Assembly (NCBI GenBank): GCA_964462125.1
Contig: CAYWXT010000068.1
Location: 1-23,215 of the forward strand
DNA: 23,215 nucleotides
Source: JAWLFY01 sp964462125
GTDB taxonomy: Bacteria; Planctomycetota; Planctomycetia; Pirellulales; Pirellulaceae
Reading direction: 5' to 3'
A model generated the notes under the pieces. The model made no database searches. It was not told where the DNA came from and saw nothing but the letters and a program-made list of their open reading frames with translations. Made by a program: the position numbers and the translations under genes. This document shows, in pieces, positions 1-7,733 of this stretch (its first letter is position 1; every line of letters begins with the position of its first letter).

Positions 1-611
1 ACCGGCCGTCGCGACTTGCCCACGTCGGTCAGCAATACGAAGTTCTGCATGTTGCGGGCACCGACCTGCAGCATGTCCGAATATTCGGCGACCAGATCGA
101 CCGAGCGGGGATCGGTCACTTCGGTCACCACCGGCATCCCGAAGGTGTCCCCGACCTCGCGGAGAATTTTCAAACCCGCCTCGCCCATCCCCTGAAACGC
201 ATAAGGGCTGGTCCGAGGCTTGAACGCCCCGCCCCGAAACAGGTTGGCTCCCGATTCCCGGACCGACTCGGCGATGCGAAGCATCCGGTCCCGCTCCTCG
301 ACGCTGCAGGGACCGGCGATCATCCCCAGATGGCCGCCGCCGATCTTGACGCCGGAGACGTCGATCACGCTCGGCTCCGGATGGGCTTCCAACGACGCCA
401 GCTTGTAAGGAGGAAGCACCGGGACAACTTGGGAAACGCCGGGGACGCTCCGCAACTGCTCTTCACTGAGCTTTTGTTCATCGCCGATGATGCCGACAAT
501 GGTCCGATAGGTGCCACGGCTGAGGTGGGCCTGCAGCCCGAGCCCCTCGACATGCGCGATCACGTGTTCGATCTGAGCTTCGGTGGCCTCGCTTCTGAGG
601 ATCAGGATCAC
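1..611 (-). CDS. aroF: 3-deoxy-7-phosphoheptulonate (DAHP) synthase, 5' part only
   Basis: First step of the shikimate pathway: condenses phosphoenolpyruvate with erythrose 4-phosphate in the cytoplasm. The visible ~203 residues start with a ferredoxin-like/ACT-like regulatory domain (about residues 1-70, opening VILILRSEATEAQIEHV), then the catalytic barrel with the family motifs IAGPCSVE, FRGGAFKPRTSPYAFQG and LQVGARNMQNF. This arrangement fits the type I-beta enzymes that carry an N-terminal regulatory domain, as in Thermotoga. The start is taken as GTG at 611, because no in-frame ATG lies between it and the upstream region and the family normally begins at this point. The gene runs off the left edge, so the C-terminal part of the barrel is not seen. 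Family assignment is firm; the exact start is moderately sure. Confidence 0.93.
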   Translation of the reverse strand, partial: MILILRSEATEAQIEHVIAHVEGLGLQAHLSRGTYRTIVGIIGDEQKLSEEQLRSVPGVSQVVPVLPPYKLASLEAHPEPSVIDVSGVKIGGGHLGMIAGPCSVEERDRMLRIAESVRESGANLFRGGAFKPRTSPYAFQGMGEAGLKILREVGDTFGMPVVTEVTDPRSVDLVAEYSDMLQVGARNMQNFVLLTDVGKSRRP

Positions 612-712
612 AGGAGTGTTGGGTTGGAACGGGGGTGATGGACGGACTGGTCGGCCAATCCGGGTAAGCTTGGCAATGTAGCAGCCCGCGGCGCCAATCG
701 TCGAGCCCAACT

Positions 713-747
713 GGGGTGGGCGGGGTGGATGAAATTTGGCCCACCCC
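713..747 (-). terminator. GC-rich inverted repeat after the ATPase gene
   Basis: GGGGTGGGC (713-721) and GCCCACCCC (739-747) form a perfect 9-bp stem with a 17-nt loop. It starts 21 bp beyond the stop codon of the ATPase gene on the minus strand and lies before the DAHP synthase start. There is no T-run, so intrinsic termination is only a possibility. The rest of 612-767 holds nothing else I can name. Confidence 0.3.
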
Positions 748-767
748 CTTCGTCGACGACACCGTCT

Positions 768-3700
768 TTACGCCGAGACGCGGTTGCCGTTCCACCAGGA
801 GCCTTTGCGGTTGACTTGATCGTCGGGAATCGTGTTGATCAGGTCCGCGTTGTCCTCGCCGAGCCACTCCCCCCGCGCCGTTTCGGCTGCGATCTCGTCC
901 TCGTCGATTCGGCCGTCGGCTGGCTCGCGTTCATACCAAGCCCAACCGATCGCCGGTGCCGGCCGCTCCGGTTGCTGTGGTTCCGGGCGGGGCACAAAGG
1001 GACGCGGCGCTGGTTTCGGAGGATTGACGACCGGTGCCACCTCGGCTGGTCCCGGCGGTGACTTGCGGGCCAATGTTCGCGGGAGGTAGACAATCGGCTT
1101 GGCCACTGGCGGCTTGGCGACTGACTCGGGGACGGCTTCGGGTTCACGTTCCTCGTCCGGTTCGTCCATCACGTCGACCGCCGCCGCTTGGTCATCACCA
1201 TCCTCGGCCTCGGTGGGTTCCGGCACAACTGGCTCGACCGCGACCGGATCCAGCTCCGCCGGCGTTTCGTCGCTCGCGGCGTCGGTCGGCAGCACCTCGG
1301 CGCGTCCCGGTTGCCCTTGGGCCGGCAGCTCGCGAACCTCGATGCCGATCTCCTGAAAGATTTCGACGATGTGGTCGTGACAGGTGAACATCATCACCTG
1401 ATGCCCGAGTTCGGCAAAGGTCTTCAAGGTGGCCGCGGCGTGGGTGGCTCGTTCGCGGTCAAAGTTGACCAGCACGTCGTCGAGAATCAACGGCAGCATC
1501 ACGCCGCGGCGGGCGTAGGCCGAGGCGAGGGCCAAACGGAGGGCGATGAAAACGGCTTCTCCCGTTCCGCGGCTGAGCACCTCCAGCGGCAGCGATTCCC
1601 CGTCGGCGTCGTCAATCTTCAGCCGGTTGGTGCCCAACGGCGTCCAAATCCGCGTGTATTTCCCGTCGGTCAATTGGCTCAAAAAGGACGAGGCTTCGCG
1701 GAGTGTTTCGGGTTGCCGTTCACGCTCGAACGTACTGCAGACGTCCTCGAGCAGGCAGCTGGCCATTCCCAGAATCTGCCATCGCCGAGCGAGTGATTCC
1801 AGCTGCCGTTCGACACAGCCGAGTTCCAGCCGCGCGGTGGTCAGCCGCCGGTCGTCGGCGAGCTGTTTCATTTCCTGGGCCAATTCGCCCTGGGCGGTTC
1901 TCAGACTGGCGATGCGGGTTTCGGTCTCGCTGATCCGACCGGTGAGCGATTCCCAACGTTTCTCCAGATCATTCGCATCGGAATCCCCGATCTCGCGGGC
2001 GACGGCGTCGTAGTCGACATGTTGCCCGATCATCGAGCGGACTTGCTGATCGAGCTCGGTTAGCTTTGATCGCATATCGGCCAGCGAGGCTTTGGTATCG
2101 ACCAGGGCGTAGAACTGATCGGCGGTCGCGACGCCACACTTGGCCCACAGCGCCCGCCGTTGCTGTTCGGCCCGTTCGATCGCCCGCGAGTGCGCCGATT
2201 GATGTTTCTTCAGTTGCTGGTCCTGTTCCTTCAGTTCCCGGCGGCGTTTGATCCAGTGCTGTTGCCGCGACAGTTCCTCATGCAGGTGGTTGAGTTGATC
2301 GAGCGGGCCGGTACGTGGCCGCGGCAGGCTGGCATGGCCGGCATGGCTGGCATGAGTCGGTTGCTCGGAAATCGTCAGTCGGTGGTCCGAGGTGTCGCCG
2401 TGCGCCGTCGCTTGGGGGTTGTCCCCGGAACCGGTTCGCTCTTGGTTGAGTTCCAGGGCTTCCAGGTACAGCGTTTCGATCCGCTTGGCGATCGTCTGCC
2501 GTTCGCGGCTGCGTTGTTCCCGTTCCTCCTGCAGCTCCTTCAGCCGCCGCAAACTCGCCTGCAGCGTTTCATAATCATCGCCGAGGTTGCGGACACTCGC
2601 CGGCGACATCGACTCGCTCAGCCCCAGTTGGCCCAGGGCGGCGGACCAACTTCGACGCGCCTCCTTCAGTCGCTCGGCTGCATCGGAAGCTCGCTTGCGG
2701 GCGGCTTGATACGACTGGGTCGCCGCTTGGTGTTGGTGATAAACCGGCAGCGCGGCTTCCAGTTCGGCGAGCAATTTTTCCGAATCGCGAAGCCGTTGCT
2801 CCAACGTCTGGCTGCTGGTCGGCAGCGATGATTCGAGCTGCTCTCGTTCGGACTCCAGTTCGCGGAGTTGGCGGCGGACCGAATCGATCTGGCGTTCGCA
2901 GTCATCTAAATCGACCGACGTGGATCGCTGGCCCCGCTCGCGGCTGAGGTAGTACACCAGCAGGGCCATCGCCCCGAAAATGACGCACAGCATGCCCTGG
3001 GTCGGATCGTTGTCTTCACCGATGAAGGTTTCGATCCCGAACAGGTGAAAGATGCCATACAGCACCAATCCGCCGCCGAAGATGAAGGGGATGCCAAGCA
3101 TCGGCAGGCGGTCGATTGGCAACACCTTGTCGGTTGCCAGGTCGGCCGATTCCTGTTCCAGGTCGCGGTAGTGCCGTTTCAGCTTTTCCAGATGTTCGCC
3201 GAGTTGGATTCGCTGGCGCAAGGAAGCGACCAACGCGTTCTCTTCGCGGATCGCCTGCTGCAGATTGGTTGCCCGAGCCCGCTGGAGCGTTTCTCGCAAT
3301 TCCTCGCCGAGCTTGTCCGCCTTCTGTTTGTATTCTGCGGCGGCGGTGCGGGACTGTTTGAGCAGGAACAGTTGTTCTTTGACCCGTTTGGCTGGATCGG
3401 CGAGGGTGGCGAGGGATTGGCGGGAGAGGTCGGGGAGTTTGTCTGTATCGCCATCGGCGAGGGCTACCCGCTCGTCCTCGTCGAGCCCGAGCTGTTGGGC
3501 GTCGGCGTCGAGCTGCTGTTGGGCTTTCTCGATCTGTTGGTCCAGCCGCCCGACCTGTTCTTCCAACGCCTCGACCCAGGTGGCCTGTTCGGTGGCCGCT
3601 TCGATCCGGCCCTTCAAGTCGAACATCCGGCGGCTGACCGGAAGCTGATCGGCCTTGTCCCGGATTTCGCGACGTTTCTGTTTGACCTCTTCGACCTTCG

Positions 3701-4586
3701 CGGTGCGGTCTTCGATCAACCCTTCGATTTGGACCAGCTGGTTGGGGGCTTCGTCGGGAATCTGTCCCTGCGTTTCGGTCTCGGCAATGTTCCGCTTCAG
3801 CGTTTCCCGTTCGGTCCATCGGTCCAGGACACTGCTGGCGGTTTCGACACAGCGGGCTTCTTTTTCCCAGCCGGCGACCCGCTCGGTGAGTTGTTCGATT
3901 TCTTGTTCTTGGGTGCGGCGAAGGGTCGCCAGCTCGCTCCACCGGCGGCCCAAACGGGTCAGCTGGTCGATCTCGTCGCGGAGCCGTTCGCGTTGATCGA
4001 TCAAACTGGCGAGCTTGGACGCGTCGGCTTCAACCTCGGAGCTTGGGCGTCCCACCAGGTCTTCGCGGCCGGCGCGCAGGGAGCGCATGACATCGACCAA
4101 CGAGACGCGGTCGAGGCCACTGGAGAGCTTGTACAGTTCGTCGGCCGCCGCGGTGTCGTCAAGCGTACTCAGCTCTTGCAGTTCCCGGATGCCGATGGCG
4201 AAGACGTTGGTGAAGATCGGCTCGTCGATCTGGCCGAGCAGGGTCGTCAGCCGATGTTGCCCCTGGACCAATCCGTCTTGGCCGGTGACGGTCAGGCGTC
4301 CGTTGGTTCCCGCGTCGGTCAGCTGGTTATGACGACGGATCTCGTAGCCGCCACCGGGACCGGTCACGCGGATCGCCCCGCCCGGGGAGCCACCGTGCAG
4401 CGGTGGGAGATAACGTTCGCGCCGCGACTCGGTGAAGCCATAGAGCATCGCCCGCAGGAACTGCATCAGCGTCGTCTTGCCCGCTTCATTGGGGCCGTAG
4501 AACAACGTCATCCCTTCCGGGAGCGAGTCGACCGAGAGTCCGGTCCAGACGCCGAATCCGTCGACCTGGATGTCTTTGACTTTCAT
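768..4586 (-). CDS. SbcC/YhaN-type coiled-coil AAA ATPase with a membrane hairpin
   Basis: A 1272-residue SMC-like ATPase. Walker A is GPNEAGKTT (residues 31-39). Two long Glu/Gln/Arg-rich coiled-coil arms flank a central hydrophobic hairpin (about 497-548, MLGIPFIFGGGLVLYGIFHL and MLCVIFGAMALLVYYL). The C-terminal head (about 995-1070) has the ABC signature-like LSRGTGEAVFIALRLALA and Walker B LPLILDDVLVNFD. In YhaN proteins the membrane segments also sit where SbcC has its zinc hook. An acidic, Pro-rich tail of about 190 residues follows the ATPase head and ends in a Trp-containing segment (GWAWYEREPADG, GSWWNGNR). The start overlaps the metallophosphoesterase stop by 4 bp (ATGA), so the two are translationally coupled and probably form a complex in DNA end or replication-fork metabolism. 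The exact role is inferred. Confidence 0.88.
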   Translation of the reverse strand: MKVKDIQVDGFGVWTGLSVDSLPEGMTLFYGPNEAGKTTLMQFLRAMLYGFTESRRERYLPPLHGGSPGGAIRVTGPGGGYEIRRHNQLTDAGTNGRLTVTGQDGLVQGQHRLTTLLGQIDEPIFTNVFAIGIRELQELSTLDDTAAADELYKLSSGLDRVSLVDVMRSLRAGREDLVGRPSSEVEADASKLASLIDQRERLRDEIDQLTRLGRRWSELATLRRTQEQEIEQLTERVAGWEKEARCVETASSVLDRWTERETLKRNIAETETQGQIPDEAPNQLVQIEGLIEDRTAKVEEVKQKRREIRDKADQLPVSRRMFDLKGRIEAATEQATWVEALEEQVGRLDQQIEKAQQQLDADAQQLGLDEDERVALADGDTDKLPDLSRQSLATLADPAKRVKEQLFLLKQSRTAAAEYKQKADKLGEELRETLQRARATNLQQAIREENALVASLRQRIQLGEHLEKLKRHYRDLEQESADLATDKVLPIDRLPMLGIPFIFGGGLVLYGIFHLFGIETFIGEDNDPTQGMLCVIFGAMALLVYYLSRERGQRSTSVDLDDCERQIDSVRRQLRELESEREQLESSLPTSSQTLEQRLRDSEKLLAELEAALPVYHQHQAATQSYQAARKRASDAAERLKEARRSWSAALGQLGLSESMSPASVRNLGDDYETLQASLRRLKELQEEREQRSRERQTIAKRIETLYLEALELNQERTGSGDNPQATAHGDTSDHRLTISEQPTHASHAGHASLPRPRTGPLDQLNHLHEELSRQQHWIKRRRELKEQDQQLKKHQSAHSRAIERAEQQRRALWAKCGVATADQFYALVDTKASLADMRSKLTELDQQVRSMIGQHVDYDAVAREIGDSDANDLEKRWESLTGRISETETRIASLRTAQGELAQEMKQLADDRRLTTARLELGCVERQLESLARRWQILGMASCLLEDVCSTFERERQPETLREASSFLSQLTDGKYTRIWTPLGTNRLKIDDADGESLPLEVLSRGTGEAVFIALRLALASAYARRGVMLPLILDDVLVNFDRERATHAAATLKTFAELGHQVMMFTCHDHIVEIFQEIGIEVRELPAQGQPGRAEVLPTDAASDETPAELDPVAVEPVVPEPTEAEDGDDQAAAVDVMDEPDEEREPEAVPESVAKPPVAKPIVYLPRTLARKSPPGPAEVAPVVNPPKPAPRPFVPRPEPQQPERPAPAIGWAWYEREPADGRIDEDEIAAETARGEWLGEDNADLINTIPDDQVNRKGSWWNGNRVSA

Positions 4587-5842
4587 GATTTTCGCACCAG
4601 TTTGGGCTTCCCGCCGCGTAGCAGTTCGACGCCGAGGAGGGTGGCTTGGTCAAGCCGCTGGAGCCGCGCCCAAGAGGGGACGTCGGCCAACAGCGACGCG
4701 GCCGAGCTTGATAACTCGCCCACTTCGCCAACGGACTCTTCTTCGGTCCAGGGAAGCAGATTCAGTTCTCGCCCCTCCGCCTTGCGATGTCTTTCCGCGG
4801 CTCGCAGGAAGTCGCCCAGGATGGTGTCCTCCTCGCGCCATGAGTTGGGAAAGTTCCGTGGGGGGCGGATCGAGAGCTGGGCGGTCCAGGCCGCCGGGGT
4901 CCCGTGGCCGTAGTCGCGCCGCAACGACCGCAACAAGTCCTCCGCGTCGCCGATGCGGTGCAGTGTCTCGCCGTTGGTGACCGAGATGTCCCATCCGATC
5001 AACAGGTGCCGCGACCCGTGCTCGTGCTGCAAACGGCCGATCCGTTCCCCGAGCAGACTGCGGAGATTGCCGACCTGAGCGATTTCGGCCGCGTCGATCT
5101 CCACGTGACAGTATCGAAACGTATCGCATTCGACGGCATGGACCCGCGAATTGCGCTCGGCATCGACGTCGACGACGGTGTATCCGTGGGGCCCCGTTTC
5201 TTCCAGCGAGCGTCCTTGGGGGGATCCGCAATACAGGGCCCCGGTCTCGGCGCCGCCAGCCAATTCGCGGCGGTTGTGCTCGCCGCCCAGGGCCCAGTAA
5301 TCGAAGCGTCCCTCGGCCAGGGCGGCCGACTCGGTCGATCCGTAGCCAACCGCAACGGTGAACTCATCGGTGGGATCGATCCGGTAACTGGGAACATGCA
5401 ACACCCCGCGACCTTCGCTGCTTCGTCCCGCCACCAAGCAAATGGTCCGTCCGGCCCGCTCGACCGGCACGGCGGTGACCCGGTTTTTCGCGAACAGGGT
5501 CACGTTGGGGGGCAGGGGGGCTGCCTCGGGCCAACGCTGAGGGTCGTCCGCCGCTCCGGCAGCCCAAAAAACCGGTTTGTTCTTCGCGTGCAGCTGTTCA
5601 AACCCGTCCAACAACAAAGACATGCCGTGGGGTCCCGCCGCCATCGGGCTGAGCAGATCGCCGCTGAGGACCAGGAAATCGATATTGTCTGCGGCGGCCG
5701 CTTCGAACACCGCTCGGGCCGCTTGCCGGGGAGCTGAGGCCAATGCTTCCTTGAGGTGCGGCGGCAGAGCATCCAAATCGCCGAGCGGCAATTCCAGATG
5801 AAAATCGCTGGCGTGGATAAATCGAAATGACTCGCCCGGCAT
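4583..5842 (-). CDS. SbcD/YhaO-type metallophosphoesterase with degenerate active site
   Basis: A 419-residue calcineurin-like phosphoesterase of the Mre11/SbcD/YhaO type, the expected partner of the ATPase encoded next. The start is the ATG at 5842: a strong GGAGGG lies 5 bp upstream, and the family N-terminus (FRFIHASDFHLE) follows at once. An in-frame upstream start at 5935 would add 31 low-quality residues. Metal motif I (D13-x-H15) and motif II (GD, 61-62) are intact. The usual GNHD is GAAD (96-99), the usual LLHG-like motif is VGYG (166-169), and the usual GHxH is GGEH (186-189). Several metal-binding and catalytic residues are therefore replaced while the surrounding sequence (FDYWALGGEHNRREL, YCGSPQGRSLEETGPHG) stays recognisable. 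Nuclease activity may be reduced or lost. The fold is certain; activity is uncertain. Confidence 0.88.
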   Translation of the reverse strand: MPGESFRFIHASDFHLELPLGDLDALPPHLKEALASAPRQAARAVFEAAAADNIDFLVLSGDLLSPMAAGPHGMSLLLDGFEQLHAKNKPVFWAAGAADDPQRWPEAAPLPPNVTLFAKNRVTAVPVERAGRTICLVAGRSSEGRGVLHVPSYRIDPTDEFTVAVGYGSTESAALAEGRFDYWALGGEHNRRELAGGAETGALYCGSPQGRSLEETGPHGYTVVDVDAERNSRVHAVECDTFRYCHVEIDAAEIAQVGNLRSLLGERIGRLQHEHGSRHLLIGWDISVTNGETLHRIGDAEDLLRSLRRDYGHGTPAAWTAQLSIRPPRNFPNSWREEDTILGDFLRAAERHRKAEGRELNLLPWTEEESVGEVGELSSSAASLLADVPSWARLQRLDQATLLGVELLRGGKPKLVRKS

Positions 5843-6240
5843 CGGTTCCCTCCGCGTTTTTCCAAGGGCGAAAGCAAATCCCGCCGGTCCGGTCGCATCG
5901 ATCCGGCGGCGGCTCGCGCGCCCCTCGGTGGCCACCTCATGTGACCGGTTCTGGCGTCGGGGCGATTTCGCGCTCGGCTGAGTTGACCGCGGAGTTTAAC
6001 GAAAATGCCGAATTCAGGCCAAGCCAATTCTAGCCCCCCCCGGTGGGACCGTTTTGGGGAGCATCGTCGGCCCAAACATCATGGGCGATCCAGCAGTTAT
6101 GAGCGGTGTCGTGGCGCGGCTCCCAGGGAGAAATGATCGCGGGTCTTTTCTTGGGCCCGCAACCAACCGCGGTGGTGCAACGTAGGAAATCTTCGTAGAC
6201 AGGGGAGCCCCGGTCCGTTTCACCCAATCAGCCGACCACG
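5843..6240. other. intergenic region between divergent genes, no gene seen
   Basis: About 400 bp between the metallophosphoesterase start and the pilin-like gene start, so it should hold both promoters. Two overlapping minus-strand frames (6014-6247 and 6030-6227) are open, but neither translation resembles a family I know and neither has a ribosome site. I could not settle on a convincing -35/-10 pair for either direction. Confidence 0.4.
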
Positions 6241-6708
6241 ATGACATGTGCCGTCGAACCCCGCCGAGGAATCTTAGCCGTCACGCTCTGCGTTGCGGTC
6301 GCCGCCGCCTCGCTGATCGGCTCCCATCTGCTGCCCCATTGGTGGCAGCATTCTGAACGCCAAGTGGCGGCGGCAGCCTTCGAATATTTGGAAGATATCC
6401 GGGCGGCCCAACAGCAGTTCTTTGTCGAGAACGGGCGGTACGCGACCAGCATCGACGACTTGGACGTGAGAATGCCGCCGCCACTTCACTTTTCGGTCGC
6501 CGTGATCCGTTCGGATTTGGAACAGCGGGATGCACCCTGCTGGTCGCTGACGCTCCGGCGGTCGGGAACCCCGTTCGGCCAGCGCAGTTACGCCGTGACC
6601 TACAGCGACCGCGGTTATGAACCGGCACGGAGCAGTATCAGCGCGGGGCTCGCCCCGGACCGATTGCCGCTGACGTTGGTCGATTCACGATCCGGGGATC
6701 CACAGTGA
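6241..6708 (+). CDS. membrane-anchored type IV pilin/pseudopilin-like protein
   Basis: A 155-residue protein with one N-terminal hydrophobic segment (about 9-32). An amphipathic helix and loop follow (AAAFEYLEDIRAAQQQFFVENGRYATSIDDL, about 43-74), which closely match the alpha-1 end and 'G-x-Y-x-x-x-x-x-x-L' signature of pseudopilins and planctomycete pilin-like proteins. A small beta-rich C-terminal part follows, with a lone Cys100. The hydrophobic segment is not preceded by a clear prepilin peptidase site (Gly followed by Phe/Met and Glu at +5), so processing as a true pilin is doubtful. There is no Shine-Dalgarno sequence at ATG 6241 and no better start. The gene is single, with no secretion genes nearby, and its last 24 bp overlap the convergent methyltransferase gene. 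Function unknown; fold assignment is moderate. Confidence 0.65.
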   Translation: MTCAVEPRRGILAVTLCVAVAAASLIGSHLLPHWWQHSERQVAAAAFEYLEDIRAAQQQFFVENGRYATSIDDLDVRMPPPLHFSVAVIRSDLEQRDAPCWSLTLRRSGTPFGQRSYAVTYSDRGYEPARSSISAGLAPDRLPLTLVDSRSGDPQ

Positions 6709-7533
6709 TCCTCGGCGGTTCTTTTCCGCGCCCCCCGTCGGCCGCAGATTCTCCCCTTTTCGCCGGGCTTTGATCCGAACGTAGGGGGCAATGAATCGTG
6801 CGCGGGCGGCAAAGGTGCCCGGGGCCGCATCGGCGGTGGCGTGCAGGGGTTCGACCAAATCCTCGATCACAAACCCCGCGCGACAGATTCCCCCCACCAG
6901 CTGTTCCCAGCGATGCAGGAACTCGACCGCGCCCGGTTCTCGTAGCCGGTTCGACGCGGTGGTTGCGCTTGTCGCTGGCGGGACCGGTGAATCCCGATAG
7001 TAAGCATGCTCCAGGACGTAGTCTCCCCGCGCGGTCGGCTCGTGCGACGCTTGCAGACTGGCGGGCGACTTGTGCTGGCTGACGTAGAGGCCGCCGGCGC
7101 GAACCACCCGGGCGACGTGGAGGAACACCGGCCGCACATCCGGCAGGTAGCAGCTGCTGACCGGATGCACGACGAGATCGAACTCACCGTCGTCAAACAT
7201 CGACAGGTCATCCATCGATGTTTGGATGAGCCGCGCCGAGTAACCTCGCTCCGCGGCGACCTGGCGGTCGAGCTCCAACATCGCGGGGCTGAGGTCGGCG
7301 ACCGTCACCTCGGCTCCCGCAGCGGCATAGAGCGAACTTTGGCGTCCCCCGCCGGCGGCGAGACAGAGCACCCGCCACCCCGCGATGCTGTCACCGAGCC
7401 AACCGGCAGCGTCGACGGTCCGCAACGGGTTCCGTACGTCATCGTCCCCCGCCGGGCGACAAAGCGGCGCCCGCTGCAGGGCCAACCGATCGTAGGCTCG
7501 GCTGTTGATCTTCAGGATTTCGTTGCGGTCCAT
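6685..7533 (-). CDS. class I SAM-dependent methyltransferase
   Basis: A 282-residue Rossmann-fold methyltransferase. The SAM site is VLCLAAGGGRQSS (about 55-67), followed by the acidic loop end AEVTVADLSPAMLELD (about 74-89) and the motif around FDLVVHPVSSCYLPDV (118-133). The AAGGGRQ form of motif I is typical of a subfamily of small-molecule or uncharacterised methyltransferases. The start is ATG 7533 with AAGGTGA just upstream; the frame stays open to 7755, but that part looks non-coding and would run into the promoter region. Residues 240 onward are basic (RIKARRKGENLRP) and poorly conserved in character. The substrate cannot be told from sequence. It is divergent from the anti-sigma-like gene and overlaps the pilin-like gene tail-to-tail. 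Confidence 0.87.
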   Translation of the reverse strand: MDRNEILKINSRAYDRLALQRAPLCRPAGDDDVRNPLRTVDAAGWLGDSIAGWRVLCLAAGGGRQSSLYAAAGAEVTVADLSPAMLELDRQVAAERGYSARLIQTSMDDLSMFDDGEFDLVVHPVSSCYLPDVRPVFLHVARVVRAGGLYVSQHKSPASLQASHEPTARGDYVLEHAYYRDSPVPPATSATTASNRLREPGAVEFLHRWEQLVGGICRAGFVIEDLVEPLHATADAAPGTFAARARFIAPYVRIKARRKGENLRPTGGAEKNRRGSLWIPGS

Positions 7534-7733
7534 GTCACCTTCGGAAAAACAAAAAAGAAACGGGTACGTTCCGCTATTCTGTGCGTTCCTCGCCGATTCA
7601 AGGGCAAATCCGGGAACTTTGTCGCTCCTTTCCGCATCGGACCGATATCGAGAGACAGGACGCTTTCGAATCCGGTTATGATGCCAACCACCCGCCGCGC
7701 TGAGTTTACCTAGCCCGCGGGTGACACTACGAG

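Noticed and set aside
3045..4913. 622-codon plus-strand open frame
   Set aside because: Antisense to the ATPase gene; its translation has no domain and the minus strand shows clear Walker and signature motifs.
5843..5935. 31-residue N-terminal extension of the metallophosphoesterase
   Set aside because: The downstream ATG has a GGAGGG site and sits directly before the family N-terminus.
7677..7682. TATGAT as a promoter for the anti-sigma-like gene
   Set aside because: No acceptable -35 element at 16-18 bp; too weak to list.
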